Origin: a virus
Virus record (IMG/VR): IMGVR_UViG_3300045974_000156
Span: 1 to 64,000 of that record
DNA length: 64,000 nt
Strand: one strand, 5' to 3'
The notes below the pieces were generated by a model, which was not told the DNA's origin, made no database searches, and saw only the letters and a list, made by a program, of their open reading frames with translations. This document shows, in pieces, positions 55,401 through 63,461 of this stretch; position 1 is the first letter of the stretch; every line of letters begins with the position of its first letter. The translations under genes and the position numbers were made by a program.

Positions 55401-58400
55401 CAACACGGCAGCAGTTAAGGCAGCCTCTACCGCCCCGGTAGCTGCTGATCCTTCACTAGTTGTAGCTATCTCTCCAAATACAGCAACCCTACCTGTATCT
55501 GCCGCCTCCCTGCCTCTTCCTACCGGAGCCGCAACCTCCGCGCTTCAGACAACAGGAAACTCGTCGCTATCTGCAATATCAGGTCAGTTACCAGCCTCGC
55601 TTGGAGCCAAGACCACCGCAGCATCTATGGCTGTAAATATTGCCTCAGATCAGAACGTACCTGTGACCGGCACCATAACAGCGGCGCAGGCAACTGCTGG
55701 AAATCTAAACGCAACCGTTGTTCAGGGTGCAGCCGGTGCGTCAGCATGGAAAGTAGACGGGTCGGCTGTTACTCAGCCCGTGAGCGCCGCAGCACTCCCA
55801 CTCCCTACCGGCGCAGCCACTTCCGCAAATCAGACTACCTTGGGAAGCCAGACTAGTAAGATTAACGACGGCACATATACAGCAACAATTAAGACTGCCG
55901 GTACCGCAGCAGTTACTGGCGACACCGCTTTGGTTGTCGCTCTATCTCCCAACTCATCAACCCCGAACACCCTAGATCTAAATAACACAGGAACATTAGG
56001 ATCCCTTAATGCCACTATAGTATTTAATTGTTCTGGAATGTCCACAGCTACCTTTAGTGTAACAGGGACTTGGGTAGGAACAACCCAGTTCCAAGGTAGT
56101 GTCGATGGTACAAACTGGTTTGCGGCAGACGCATGGAATATGTCTACCGGATTGTTTATAACTAGTATAACCGCTAACGGTAACTTTCTAGTCGGCATTG
56201 CAGGTCTCAAGCAGTTCCGACTAATAATGTCATCTTATACCTCAGGAACAGCCTCTATTGCTTATAATATAAGCGTAAGAGAAAGCGGACAGCAGACCGG
56301 AAACCTGATCGTAGACGCAAATAACAATGGTCCCGTGACCGTGAAGCAAGCCAATACGGCACCTGTAGCTACGGACATGGCTTTGGTCGTAGCTATCTCG
56401 CCAAACTCTCCAACTCTGGCTACTTCCGTATCTTCTCTACCTCTTCCAACCGGGGCATCTACTGCTGCTCTCCAGACTACCGGAAACGCGACCCTGACAA
56501 CCATCTCTGGACAGCTACCGGCTACCCTCGGTGCGAAGACCGTAGCAAACTCAACGTCGGTCAACATAGCTTCTGACCAGACTGTTCCAGTCAGCGCCGC
56601 AGCCCTGCCCCTCCCGAGTGGTGCAGCCACAAGTGCATTACAGACTAGCGGCAACTCAACGCTGACCACAATATCCGGACAGCTTCCTACAACCCTAGGA
56701 ACAAAGACAACTGCAAACTCCGTTGCGGTTAATATCGCATCAGACCAAATAGTACCGGTATCTGGAACCATAACAGCCGCTCAGTCTACTGCTGCAAACC
56801 TTGCCGCAACCGTTACTCAGGGTCCTGCCGGGGCTAGCGCCTGGAAAGTAGATGGAAGCGCAGTTACACAACCCATTAGTGCTACCGCGCTACCCCTACC
56901 GACAGGGGCAGCAACATCCGCCAACTTGACTACAGTAGGGTCACAGACAACTAAAATAAATGATGGGACTAATACAGCCACAGTTAAGGCTGCATCGACA
57001 TCCCCTGTAATCACAGATACATCCTTGGTTGTAGCCATTTCTCCCAATACAGCAACCCTGCCTATCTCAGCAGCATCATTACCTTTACCATCAGGCGCAG
57101 CAACAGCCGCAAATCTAACAACAATCGGTAGCCAGACATCAAAAATAAATGACGGTACAAATACTGCGGCAGTAAAAGCTGCCAGTACCGCAGCAGTAGC
57201 AGCAGATCCTGCTCTGGTCGTAGCAATTAGCCCGAATAATACACTCAACATAAATGCCTCTGCTTTGCCTCTACCATCTGGCGCATCTACTGCGGCTCTA
57301 CAGACTAGTGGTAACTCAACCCTAACCACTATATCTAGCCAATTACCAACTACTCTAGGCACAAAAACCACTGCTAACTCCATAGCAATTAATATTGCGT
57401 CAGATCAGACAGTCCCTGTTAGCGCCATAGCCCTGCCTCTACCTACTGGTGCTGCAACATCCGCAAATCTAACAACCCTTGGTGCCCAGACAACAAAAAT
57501 TAATGACGGGACCAATACTGCGGCTGTTAAGGCAGCCTCGACAGCAGCCCTGGCTACCGACTCTGCCCTTGTGGTAGCAATATCTCCAAACTCTCCATTT
57601 ACATTACCGTCCGGTGCCTCAACTTCAGCAAACCAGACTACCTTGGGATCGCAGACCACTAAGCTAAATGACGGTACAAATACCGTTACAGTAAAGGCAG
57701 CCTCAACCGCCGCACTAGCTACTGATACAGCCTTGGTCGTGGCGATGTCTCCAAATTCTCCATTTGCTTTGCCCTCCGGAGCCTCGACATCCAGTAATCA
57801 GATTACTCTCGGGGCACAGACTACAACCATAAACGATGGCACCAATACCGCTGCTGTTACGGCAGCCTCTACCGCCCCTACTGCAACAGATGCTGCGTTG
57901 GTAGTAGCTATATCTCCGAATTCACATATAAATGGAATCCTGAAGCCTTTATATGGTGCATCAGGTCAGGCTATGACCATAACCCTAGCAAGCCTAACGT
58001 CAACATCCGCCCGAGCAAGTACCGCTGTAGATAATACAACAAACTTATTCGAGGATGTACTGTTCTTTGTAAAGACTACATCAGCAGCAGCCGCCACCAG
58101 CGCCACAGGGTATGTAAATATTTACGGCTATGGCTCTGTGGATGGCGGTACAACATACCCAGAAGGCATTACAGGGGCAGACGCAGCAGTTACCCTATCA
58201 AATCCTCCAAACTTGGTATTACTAGCCCAGATAACGCTAAACGCAAACAGCAAGACAGCTACCGCAGGACCGTTCTCCTTCTGTCGCCAGTATGGCATCG
58301 ACAGACTCCCGGCTAGGTGGGGTCTTGTATTTGTAAATCTAAGTGGTGCAACACTTAACGCAACTGCCGGTAATCATGCTATTACATGGCAGGGCATAAA

Positions 58401-58416
58401 CGGACAACTAATATAA
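52462..58416 (+). CDS. 1984-residue repetitive virion protein
   Basis: The body is a mosaic of three recurring sequence types: LPLPTGAATSALQTTGNSTLSAI ... NIASDQTVPVS; AWKVDGSAVTQPVSGT; and NLTTLGAQTTKINDGTNT ... VVAISPN. They are familiar to me from tail-fibre and structural proteins of large phages. Two copies of a ~100-residue beta domain with TGTWxGTxxFxxSxDGTxW occur at residues ~35-145 and ~1177-1275. The C-terminal ~160 residues (LYGASGQAMTITLASLTS ... TTYPEGITGADA ... GNHAITWQG) are another common phage structural domain. It overlaps the preceding gene by ATGA and the LamG gene by one base. A long extended surface protein is inferred. Confidence 0.85.
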   Translation: MSIIQDPAGAGAANVVDAESPDFTSKKALVVAISADYSKSNQTVSNSLTGTANISISTAAASTCGIQVAGTWTGTLLFESTLDGSTWVSVLGASVPGNITSTSTTSNGVWLVATSGINALRVRGSTVGSGTAIVTLSASLVAQEVSITSTTGLTDAQLRASPISVTSSLPSGASTAALQNSINTTLTEISGQLPTTLGAKTTANSVAVNVASDQTVVVSASSLPLPTGAAQDSTLTSGSQKTQVTALPSIPAGTNTIGAVNQGTGGVSAWKIDGSGFTQPVSAASLPLPSGAATSALQTSGNSTLSTISGQLPASLGAKTTSASVAVNIASDQTVPVSGTVVATQSTAANLNATVVGAGIGGTPAGGVLSVQGVASMTALKVDGSGVTQPVSATALPLPTGASTAALQTTGNSTLTAISGQIPSTLGAKTTAASLAVNIASDQTVPVSVATFPLPTGAATSANQTGGGQKTQIVDASGNVQPAGDTVARSSFQKITDGFNGPVAVKAASTAPAATDPSLVVSISPNTPTLPVSASALPLPTGAATAVLQSTISGQLPGTLGSKITSASLAVNIASDQTVPVSASALPLPSGAATSAKQPALGVAGTPSADVLTIQGNASGTPIPVSGSVALTAGSSTIGKVDQGVAGASAWKVDGSAVTQPISAASLPLPTGAATSANLTTLGAQTTKINDGTNTVTVKAASTAAVATDTAIVVAISPNNPITTSGTSTVTQSTAANLNATVTQGPAGAAAWKVDGSAVTQPISGTITANQGSASVTAWKVDGSAVTQPVSGTITASQATAGNLNATVAQGAAGATAWKVDGSAVTQPVSASALPLPAGAATSALQTTGNTSLSAIAGQLPSSLGAKTTANSMAVNIASDQTVPVSALILPLPSGASTAAKQPALGVAGTPSTDVLTIQGITSMTALKVDGSGITQPVSGTFWQTTQPVSAASLPLPIGAATSANLTTIGSQTTKINDGTNTAAVKAASTAPVAADPSLVVAISPNTATLPVSAASLPLPTGAATSALQTTGNSSLSAISGQLPASLGAKTTAASMAVNIASDQNVPVTGTITAAQATAGNLNATVVQGAAGASAWKVDGSAVTQPVSAAALPLPTGAATSANQTTLGSQTSKINDGTYTATIKTAGTAAVTGDTALVVALSPNSSTPNTLDLNNTGTLGSLNATIVFNCSGMSTATFSVTGTWVGTTQFQGSVDGTNWFAADAWNMSTGLFITSITANGNFLVGIAGLKQFRLIMSSYTSGTASIAYNISVRESGQQTGNLIVDANNNGPVTVKQANTAPVATDMALVVAISPNSPTLATSVSSLPLPTGASTAALQTTGNATLTTISGQLPATLGAKTVANSTSVNIASDQTVPVSAAALPLPSGAATSALQTSGNSTLTTISGQLPTTLGTKTTANSVAVNIASDQIVPVSGTITAAQSTAANLAATVTQGPAGASAWKVDGSAVTQPISATALPLPTGAATSANLTTVGSQTTKINDGTNTATVKAASTSPVITDTSLVVAISPNTATLPISAASLPLPSGAATAANLTTIGSQTSKINDGTNTAAVKAASTAAVAADPALVVAISPNNTLNINASALPLPSGASTAALQTSGNSTLTTISSQLPTTLGTKTTANSIAINIASDQTVPVSAIALPLPTGAATSANLTTLGAQTTKINDGTNTAAVKAASTAALATDSALVVAISPNSPFTLPSGASTSANQTTLGSQTTKLNDGTNTVTVKAASTAALATDTALVVAMSPNSPFALPSGASTSSNQITLGAQTTTINDGTNTAAVTAASTAPTATDAALVVAISPNSHINGILKPLYGASGQAMTITLASLTSTSARASTAVDNTTNLFEDVLFFVKTTSAAAATSATGYVNIYGYGSVDGGTTYPEGITGADAAVTLSNPPNLVLLAQITLNANSKTATAGPFSFCRQYGIDRLPARWGLVFVNLSGATLNATAGNHAITWQGINGQLI
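52960..57910 (+). repeat. tandem coding repeats of the LPLPTGAATSA...NIASDQTVPVS type
   Basis: About 5 kb of repeated coding sequence. The unit LPLP-[TS]-GA-[AS]-T recurs every ~50-130 residues, with the intervening types varying in order. The copies are similar at protein level and partly at DNA level. That makes the region prone to recombination and length change. Confidence 0.8.
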
Positions 58417-59066
58417 TGTCAGCCTTCATAAATGCAGCAAACGCTTATATAAGCGCCACTTATGTCACTACTGCCACCCAACCCTTGACCATCATGTGTA
58501 GGTTTAATCTACCTAGCATTGTGGTTAGGTACCGAGATATCATATCATTGGATCCAAACATAACTCTGCAAACATTCACTGACGGGATCACTCTAAATTT
58601 CGGAACCGGTAACTCAGATAATCTAGGACCACTGCTGGCTATCAATACTTGGTATCACGCAGCATATGTATGCGTACCTACATCGACAACATCTAGACAG
58701 ATATATGGGTACCTGAACGGGGACTTGGTGGTAAACGTAACCGACACAGCGTCTACATTTGCAGCAACTACAAGGCTAGTTGTAGGTAATAATAGAGTAT
58801 CTACAAACGCTGGTCTACAGGGGCAAATTAGAGATGTTCGCGTTTGGAACCGAGCCCTTACAGCAACAAATATACTGGAAGAAAAGAATTCAGTAGTCCC
58901 TTTTAATGACGAGGGTCTAATTTCATTTCTTCCCTTGGACACTAGTCTAGTGAGGGATCAAGGTAGTTCTCGGTTTGTATGGACTAATACCGCAGGAGTA
59001 ACTTTGCAGCATGGTGGTATGCGAGGCTCTTATCCTTCCCGCAATCCCCGTACATTAAGATTTTAG
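58416..59066 (+). CDS. LamG / concanavalin A-like lectin domain protein
   Basis: A 216-residue protein that is almost entirely one LamG-type jelly-roll: YISATYVTTATQPLTIMCRFN at the N-terminus, NTWYHAAYVC, a YLNGDLVVNV strand, RLVVGNN, and the signature GQIRDVRVWNRALTATNI near the C-terminus. Such domains bind carbohydrate or protein at cell surfaces. I start it at 58416 (TAATG overlap with the giant gene). It is probably a receptor-binding or adhesin subunit working with the 1984-residue protein. Confidence 0.85.
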   Translation: MSAFINAANAYISATYVTTATQPLTIMCRFNLPSIVVRYRDIISLDPNITLQTFTDGITLNFGTGNSDNLGPLLAINTWYHAAYVCVPTSTTSRQIYGYLNGDLVVNVTDTASTFAATTRLVVGNNRVSTNAGLQGQIRDVRVWNRALTATNILEEKNSVVPFNDEGLISFLPLDTSLVRDQGSSRFVWTNTAGVTLQHGGMRGSYPSRNPRTLRF

Positions 59067-59075
59067 GAGACCAAG

Positions 59076-60128
59076 ATGGCAAACCAAATCGTAACACTCA
59101 GGACCAGCACCAGTAGCGACGGTAGCTTTACTGTATCTGGCGTATTTTGGCTACCAGCCCCCACTGGCAACGTAGTTCCACAACCCACGTTCACCAGCCA
59201 TGTTCCTTTTATAGATTCCGATACGCTATTGGCACTACAACTAGGCACCTTCGTGGAGGTCCCTTTCACTTCAGGACAATATCCACAGGGAACAAGCGCC
59301 ACTGATATACAGTCAGATCTTGTCAGCAGGTATGACGCCGCCCAGACACAACTAATGAATGCGTCCGTAGGTAGTTCTGCTGCAAGTGTATTCGATAAGA
59401 CTAGTTGGAAATCATGGACCCCGGCTTGCCCATCAGTTCCAGTAAAAGGCTCACCGGTCAGCGTAGGAGCACCCTCTCAGGCAGACGGTAGCCCTTATTT
59501 TAGCCCCTGCATGTTCCCATCAGGAGTATTTTTGTATGTAACAGGTGCCGATGATACCGGGGCACCCTTTTCTGATATAAGTGATGTAGCCGGGGATGAG
59601 ATATCTACATTTTCATTTAATGACTGGATCCTGATAGCTGGCGGCGGTATTATTTTCCAAGGTGCCCAGGTTGGTGATTATTTGACCTTCCAAGTGTATT
59701 GCCCAGCGACACCGGTTACACCTAACTTAACTAATACAGGAAACTGTAATGTAGTGAGTGGCGTAATAGTCCCGGCTGCCGGGAATGGTTCTTATAACGT
59801 AGACCTAACCCTAGCCAATCCAATTCTGACACCCTCTAAGAACGGCTACTGGGAGTGGGATTTCCCCAATACAGGCAGAGGTAATGTCGCGGCTGGTGTT
59901 CCTGGTGAAGCAGGGGCTCAATTAGTAGCCGCCGATGTACCCTTGGCTCAGTTCGCAAACAGGTATCAGCTATTAGGCTCAGGAATAGTTGATTTTACAA
60001 TCCCGGCAATTCAGCCCAAGATTTGCTTACCACACTGGAAAATAAAGACGACGCTGCATAATTCAGGACATACTGGGCTCAAGGCAGTATGGCATATGAC
60101 TACCGCAAGAGTACAGACTATACACTAA
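59076..60128 (+). CDS. virion structural protein, unknown
   Basis: A 350-residue protein with a TAGGAG site. The sequence is rich in Thr, Ser, Pro and Gly and looks all-beta. It contains several Cys (ACPSVP; PCMFPSG; YCPATP; NTGNCNVV; KICLPHW) and ends in IKTTLHNSGHTGLKAVWHMTTARV. There is no signal peptide or membrane segment. Position among fibre and baseplate genes suggests a tail or fibre component; I recognise no named family. Confidence 0.65.
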   Translation: MANQIVTLRTSTSSDGSFTVSGVFWLPAPTGNVVPQPTFTSHVPFIDSDTLLALQLGTFVEVPFTSGQYPQGTSATDIQSDLVSRYDAAQTQLMNASVGSSAASVFDKTSWKSWTPACPSVPVKGSPVSVGAPSQADGSPYFSPCMFPSGVFLYVTGADDTGAPFSDISDVAGDEISTFSFNDWILIAGGGIIFQGAQVGDYLTFQVYCPATPVTPNLTNTGNCNVVSGVIVPAAGNGSYNVDLTLANPILTPSKNGYWEWDFPNTGRGNVAAGVPGEAGAQLVAADVPLAQFANRYQLLGSGIVDFTIPAIQPKICLPHWKIKTTLHNSGHTGLKAVWHMTTARVQTIH

Positions 60129-60137
60129 GAGGTGTTT

Positions 60138-60443
60138 ATGGACTGGTTATGGCCAATCAAAACAGGTAAGACGTTCTTCGATTACTGGTCCCTTATTCAT
60201 TTTTTCTTCTGGGCGGTGGTGGGATCTACGTTCGCCCACACAGCAATGGGGCGCACTAAGGTCTTCGGCATATGTATGGCACTAGCCTACTTGTGGGAAT
60301 TTATGGAGCGTTATCTGGAAGTTAAGTACCCTAATGTGTTTCTGACTCCAGAGAGTTGGGTAAACTCTTATGTCAGTGATCCTCTGATGTGTGTAATTGG
60401 ACTCCTGGTAGCTTGGTACGGGTTTGATAACTGGAGACCGTAG
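60138..60443 (+). CDS. small membrane protein
   Basis: A 101-residue protein with probable transmembrane segments at residues ~16-36 (YWSLIHFFFWAVVGSTFA), ~42-56 (KVFGICMALAYLWEFM) and ~80-96 (PLMCVIGLLVAWYG). I start it at the ATG at 60138, five bases after AAGAGG; the upstream GTG overlaps that site. The pattern of His, Trp-Glu and Asn-Ser-x-x-Ser-Asp between helices recalls VanZ/DUF2585-like membrane proteins. A holin is also possible because a cell-wall-type enzyme gene lies nearby. Confidence 0.6.
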   Translation: MDWLWPIKTGKTFFDYWSLIHFFFWAVVGSTFAHTAMGRTKVFGICMALAYLWEFMERYLEVKYPNVFLTPESWVNSYVSDPLMCVIGLLVAWYGFDNWRP

Positions 60444-60444
60444 T

Positions 60445-60798
60445 ATGACCCACCGCATATTAGTGGTAGACGACGATCTAGTTAATAGGAAGATACTAAA
60501 ACATCTCGTTGAGCGTAGAGGTCACAGGGTAGACCTAGCCATCGACGGTCTTAGAGCCTTGACTATGGCTAACGTGGAAAACTACTCACTAATACTTTTA
60601 GATATCAGTATGCCTGACATGGATGGTATAGAGGTCGCAACTATTCTACGAGAGACAGGGCTAAAAATCCCGATCATTGCTGTCACAGCCACCTCTAATC
60701 TAAAATCCCAATGTTTAGAGGTGGGCATGAACGGGTTTATAGATAAACCTATAAATACTGTTGAATTAGATGAGATTTTAAATAAATGGTGTTCTTAA
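60445..60798 (+). CDS. stand-alone CheY-like response-regulator receiver domain
   Basis: A 117-residue single-domain response regulator with every canonical residue: the acidic pocket D9/D10/D11 (VVDDDLVN), phosphoacceptor D53 (LILLDISMPDMDG), T81 (VTAT) and K101 followed by P102 (DKP). No output domain is attached. It starts one base after the membrane-protein stop and is followed by a papain-like gene. Receiver domains are uncommon among phage late genes. It could intercept phosphoryl groups from a host two-component kinase, or act as a protein-protein switch. The domain call is secure, its role open. Confidence 0.92.
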   Translation: MTHRILVVDDDLVNRKILKHLVERRGHRVDLAIDGLRALTMANVENYSLILLDISMPDMDGIEVATILRETGLKIPIIAVTATSNLKSQCLEVGMNGFIDKPINTVELDEILNKWCS

Positions 60799-60824
60799 AG
60801 TTACCGTAGAAAGTGGGTCCATAA

Positions 60825-61319
60825 ATGACAACCAAGATAGGATTCTCCACCCCTAACTGGTTTAACCCAGTATCTTGGGTGATCAGAAAGATAACGAAAT
60901 CCAAGTGCAGCCACGCCTGGTTCCTGTATCACGATCAGGATTGGGACGCCGATATGGTCATGGAGGCTCACGAGTTAGGTTTTCGCCTTATACCCTATGA
61001 GCATTTCAAGATGAACAACATAGTGGTAGGTGTATTTACACCGCAGCACTCGATAGATGAAGGCATGAAGAGAGTTGCCCTAGAGTATCTTGGTACTCAC
61101 TATAATTATCTAGGGTTATTTGGCATGACTGTGGTAAAGTTAGGTCAGTGGCTGAAGCGAAAATGGAATAACCCTTATAGGACATCCGGTAGCGTTTTTT
61201 GTTCCGAGGCTGTATGCTTGGCTATGCAGTGGTCTAAGGGTTATGAATATTTCGCAGAAGACTCAGAGTCCATGGATCCTGAAACATTGATGGAGCTAAT
61301 GGAGAAAGGTGCCGTCTAG
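60825..61319 (+). CDS. permuted papain-like (NlpC/P60, YiiX-type) protein
   Basis: A 164-residue protein with the permuted NlpC/P60 order. His30 lies in CSHAWF near the N-terminus, acidic and polar residues lie in MEAHELGFRL, and the nucleophile Cys126 lies in the VFCSEAV motif near the C-terminus, preceded by the HYNYLGLFG strand-helix. This is the reverse order of standard NlpC/P60 enzymes and matches the YiiX/YebB family. These act as amidases, thioesterases or lipid-related enzymes. In a phage it may help penetrate or modify the envelope. It stops one base before the next gene. Confidence 0.78.
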   Translation: MTTKIGFSTPNWFNPVSWVIRKITKSKCSHAWFLYHDQDWDADMVMEAHELGFRLIPYEHFKMNNIVVGVFTPQHSIDEGMKRVALEYLGTHYNYLGLFGMTVVKLGQWLKRKWNNPYRTSGSVFCSEAVCLAMQWSKGYEYFAEDSESMDPETLMELMEKGAV

Positions 61320-61976
61320 ATGTCTGATCGTATCCAGACAGGTCAATCCGAAACCGTCGAGTTCTTGGCGGTAGATAATAATGCTGCGTTCATAACAGGC
61401 GCAACAGATATAGTCATAATGGTTAGGCGCGAGTCAGACCAGTTTATACTGGATTGGTCAGACGATACTTTTAAGCATTCAGGGTGGACTAGCCCAAACT
61501 GGACACTGACCGAAGTAGATAGCGTTAACTGCCCTGGACAGTACAGACTAACCAAAACAGGGCATCTGAATGGATTTAACCCGAGTTCTATTACCAATCT
61601 GACGCCGAATGATGACTATTATTTTGTAGTTTTTCAAAAACCAGGTGTATCTACCCGAGCCAGTAATCTACCAGCCACAGGCGAACTCAAGGTTGGTCAA
61701 TATCTAGATATGTTGACACCGTTAGCTATAGCCAGTGCAATATGGAATGCTCAGGAAAACAGCCATCAGCTAGCGGGAAGCCTAGGGCGAGCACTTTCTA
61801 TGGTTAGGAAGTCAAGGACAAATAGAGAAATTGTCTCAGTAGGTAAACATTCCAATTTCGTTCTCTACGACGACGATTCTATTACCCCTATACTGGTATC
61901 TGATGTAACTGGTCCCAGCGGGGAGGCTATCAGTATCCCAAGTGGAACACCGTCTAATAGAACCAAAGGAGCCTAA
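61320..61976 (+). CDS. baseplate/fibre-associated structural protein
   Basis: A 218-residue protein starting one base after the previous stop. Residues ~1-130 are a beta domain with GQSETVEFLAVDNNAAFITGATDIVIMVRRESD, W-rich loops and a Y-x-V strand. The C-terminal third has AIASAIWNAQENSHQLAGSLGRAL, a motif I know from many phage tail-associated proteins, followed by a beta tail. I infer a tail-tip or fibre-adaptor role from this motif. No enzymatic motif is seen. Confidence 0.65.
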   Translation: MSDRIQTGQSETVEFLAVDNNAAFITGATDIVIMVRRESDQFILDWSDDTFKHSGWTSPNWTLTEVDSVNCPGQYRLTKTGHLNGFNPSSITNLTPNDDYYFVVFQKPGVSTRASNLPATGELKVGQYLDMLTPLAIASAIWNAQENSHQLAGSLGRALSMVRKSRTNREIVSVGKHSNFVLYDDDSITPILVSDVTGPSGEAISIPSGTPSNRTKGA

Positions 61977-61978
61977 TC

Positions 61979-62605
61979 ATGGTTACCAATGGTCTAGGGG
62001 TCGGTGGGTTAGTAACCGAGGTCCTTGCGTTCCACAGGTATCCTTTTAGGAAGGTTTGTCCGCAGCCACTACAGATACCAATGTCAAACTACCCATCGGC
62101 AGTACCGATGGGGATGCCCTCTCAGCCAAGCCCCGCCGCGTTTATTGACTCTGGACGTAGCAAAGTCTTTGTATTGCAATCTAGCAGCGTGAATATACAG
62201 CCGATGTCTCAAGCGGGAGCATCACAGCCCCTTGTTTACTTTGCTCAGGCACCAAAGACATTTACACTAGTTCCCGGGACCCTGAATTCTATGAAATTCG
62301 ACGGATCCAAGCCTCTTGGAGTGCCCACCATCGCTCTCCAGGCTGCACAGGCTAATACACCGATGCCTATGGGCTCACCTCCAGAGGTCAGGACAATGCC
62401 CAGCGGCATACCCGCCGATCAAGGTATTACTATGTTGGCTAAGGGTGAAGCCGCCGGGGTATATAAATTGGAATTAACTCCCCCGGCTTCCCCTACACAC
62501 CCAGAGCCAGACCCAAGCGAGATACAAAACCAAGATGTTTACGGATTATTGAAGCTGCCTACCGTGATTATACCTGAGGTAGACTGTGGATGCGATGATT
62601 GTTAA
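61979..62605 (+). CDS. Pro-rich virion-region protein, unknown
   Basis: A 208-residue protein beginning two bases after the previous stop. It is rich in Pro, Ser, Met and Gly (PMGMPSQPSPAAF; NTPMPMGSPPEVRTMPSG) with a beta-like central part (KVFVLQSSSVNIQPMS; KTFTLVPGTLNSMKF). It ends in an acidic Cys cluster CGCDDC that could bind metal. No family was recognised. Likely a minor structural protein. Confidence 0.55.
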   Translation: MVTNGLGVGGLVTEVLAFHRYPFRKVCPQPLQIPMSNYPSAVPMGMPSQPSPAAFIDSGRSKVFVLQSSSVNIQPMSQAGASQPLVYFAQAPKTFTLVPGTLNSMKFDGSKPLGVPTIALQAAQANTPMPMGSPPEVRTMPSGIPADQGITMLAKGEAAGVYKLELTPPASPTHPEPDPSEIQNQDVYGLLKLPTVIIPEVDCGCDDC

Positions 62606-62606
62606 G

Positions 62607-62634
62607 TGAACAACCCCTTGTTTTATGGTATTAT
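62607..62634 (+). promoter_or_regulatory. weak promoter for the neck-protein gene
   Basis: TATTAT 62629-62634 has one mismatch to TATAAT. A TGAACA 62607-62612 lies 16 bases upstream, matching TTGACA only partly. The next gene starts at 62667 with a CCGGAG site. Confidence 0.3.
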
Positions 62635-62666
62635 TGCCAGTAGTTTATCTTTGATCCGGAGCCATC

Positions 62667-63425
62667 ATGCAGAATGAAAGAATGACCAAGGAGGAGATTC
62701 AGACTTGGTGTCTTCATAAACTTGGTGCGCCTTTTACCAAAGTTGAGATTGGTCAAGAAAATCTAGATTATTGTGTAGAAGAGGCTTGTCGTTGGTTTAG
62801 TGCCAAAAAAGGTTATAAAGAGACAATAACAGTTGCTGTTGGTGGCGGTGTAGCCCTATATGATCTGCCAGATCAGGTAGATACAGTTCTGGATTGCACC
62901 TTTTCATCAAGCACACTCGATTATTCTTATCTTGTGGACCCAATGAGCCTAATCGGTGGGCAGATCCCTACTGCAATGTTTGGTTACGGTGGTAGTGGTA
63001 ATATGGGCGGAATGGGTGGTGGGGATTCTGGTGGGTTCTTATCTTCTTATGCTCAATTTACACAATATCTAGGCATGGCGAAGAGAATCCTCAATGCAGA
63101 ATCTGATTGGGTTCAGGTAAATAGGCAACTCCTGGTTCTCCCACCCCCAAGACAGTCAGGTCTTATCGTGATGGAGTACAAGACACACGCCTTCACAGTA
63201 GAGAAGCTTAATGAACGTGATCATGACCTAGTTAAGAGAAAGGTCCTGTGCCTAGTAAAAGAATTCGTAGGGCGTGTACGCTCTAAGTTTGGAAATTATC
63301 CTACAGCACAAGGGCAGGAAGCTGTAGATGGTGGTGCGTTATTACAAGAATCCGAAAAAGAATTCCAGCTACTCGAAGAAGAGATTTTCAACTCAGGCTT
63401 CCCAATGGGAATTCTCGTCGGCTAA
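62667..63425 (+). CDS. probable head-completion/neck protein
   Basis: A 252-residue protein. Its N-terminus (TKEEIQTWCLHKLGAPFTKVEIGQENLDYCVEEACRWFSAKKG) matches a pattern seen in many T4-like and larger phages in proteins at the head-tail neck. A central Gly/Met linker (~112-130) separates it from a beta segment with VQVNRQLLVLPPPRQSGLIVMEY and a C-terminal helix with LVKRKVLCLVKEFVGRVRSKFG. It should seal the filled head or connect it to the tail. The family assignment is by pattern memory. It is the last complete gene in the window. Confidence 0.65.
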   Translation: MQNERMTKEEIQTWCLHKLGAPFTKVEIGQENLDYCVEEACRWFSAKKGYKETITVAVGGGVALYDLPDQVDTVLDCTFSSSTLDYSYLVDPMSLIGGQIPTAMFGYGGSGNMGGMGGGDSGGFLSSYAQFTQYLGMAKRILNAESDWVQVNRQLLVLPPPRQSGLIVMEYKTHAFTVEKLNERDHDLVKRKVLCLVKEFVGRVRSKFGNYPTAQGQEAVDGGALLQESEKEFQLLEEEIFNSGFPMGILVG

Positions 63426-63426
63426 A

Positions 63427-63455
63427 TTGACCTCATTGAGAAACCACTGTATATT
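63427..63455 (+). promoter_or_regulatory. promoter for the endonuclease VII-type gene, nearly leaderless
   Basis: TTGACC 63427-63432 and TATATT 63450-63455 are separated by exactly 17 bases. The ATG at 63462 is only 6 bases after the -10 box, so the message would start at or next to the start codon. No ribosome site is present. Confidence 0.55.
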
Positions 63456-63461
63456 ACTTAT

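Noticed and set aside
52659-57659. Several minus-strand open frames of 60-190 codons opposite the 1984-residue gene
   Set aside because: They are shadows of a repetitive coding sequence, share its repeat pattern and lack start signals.
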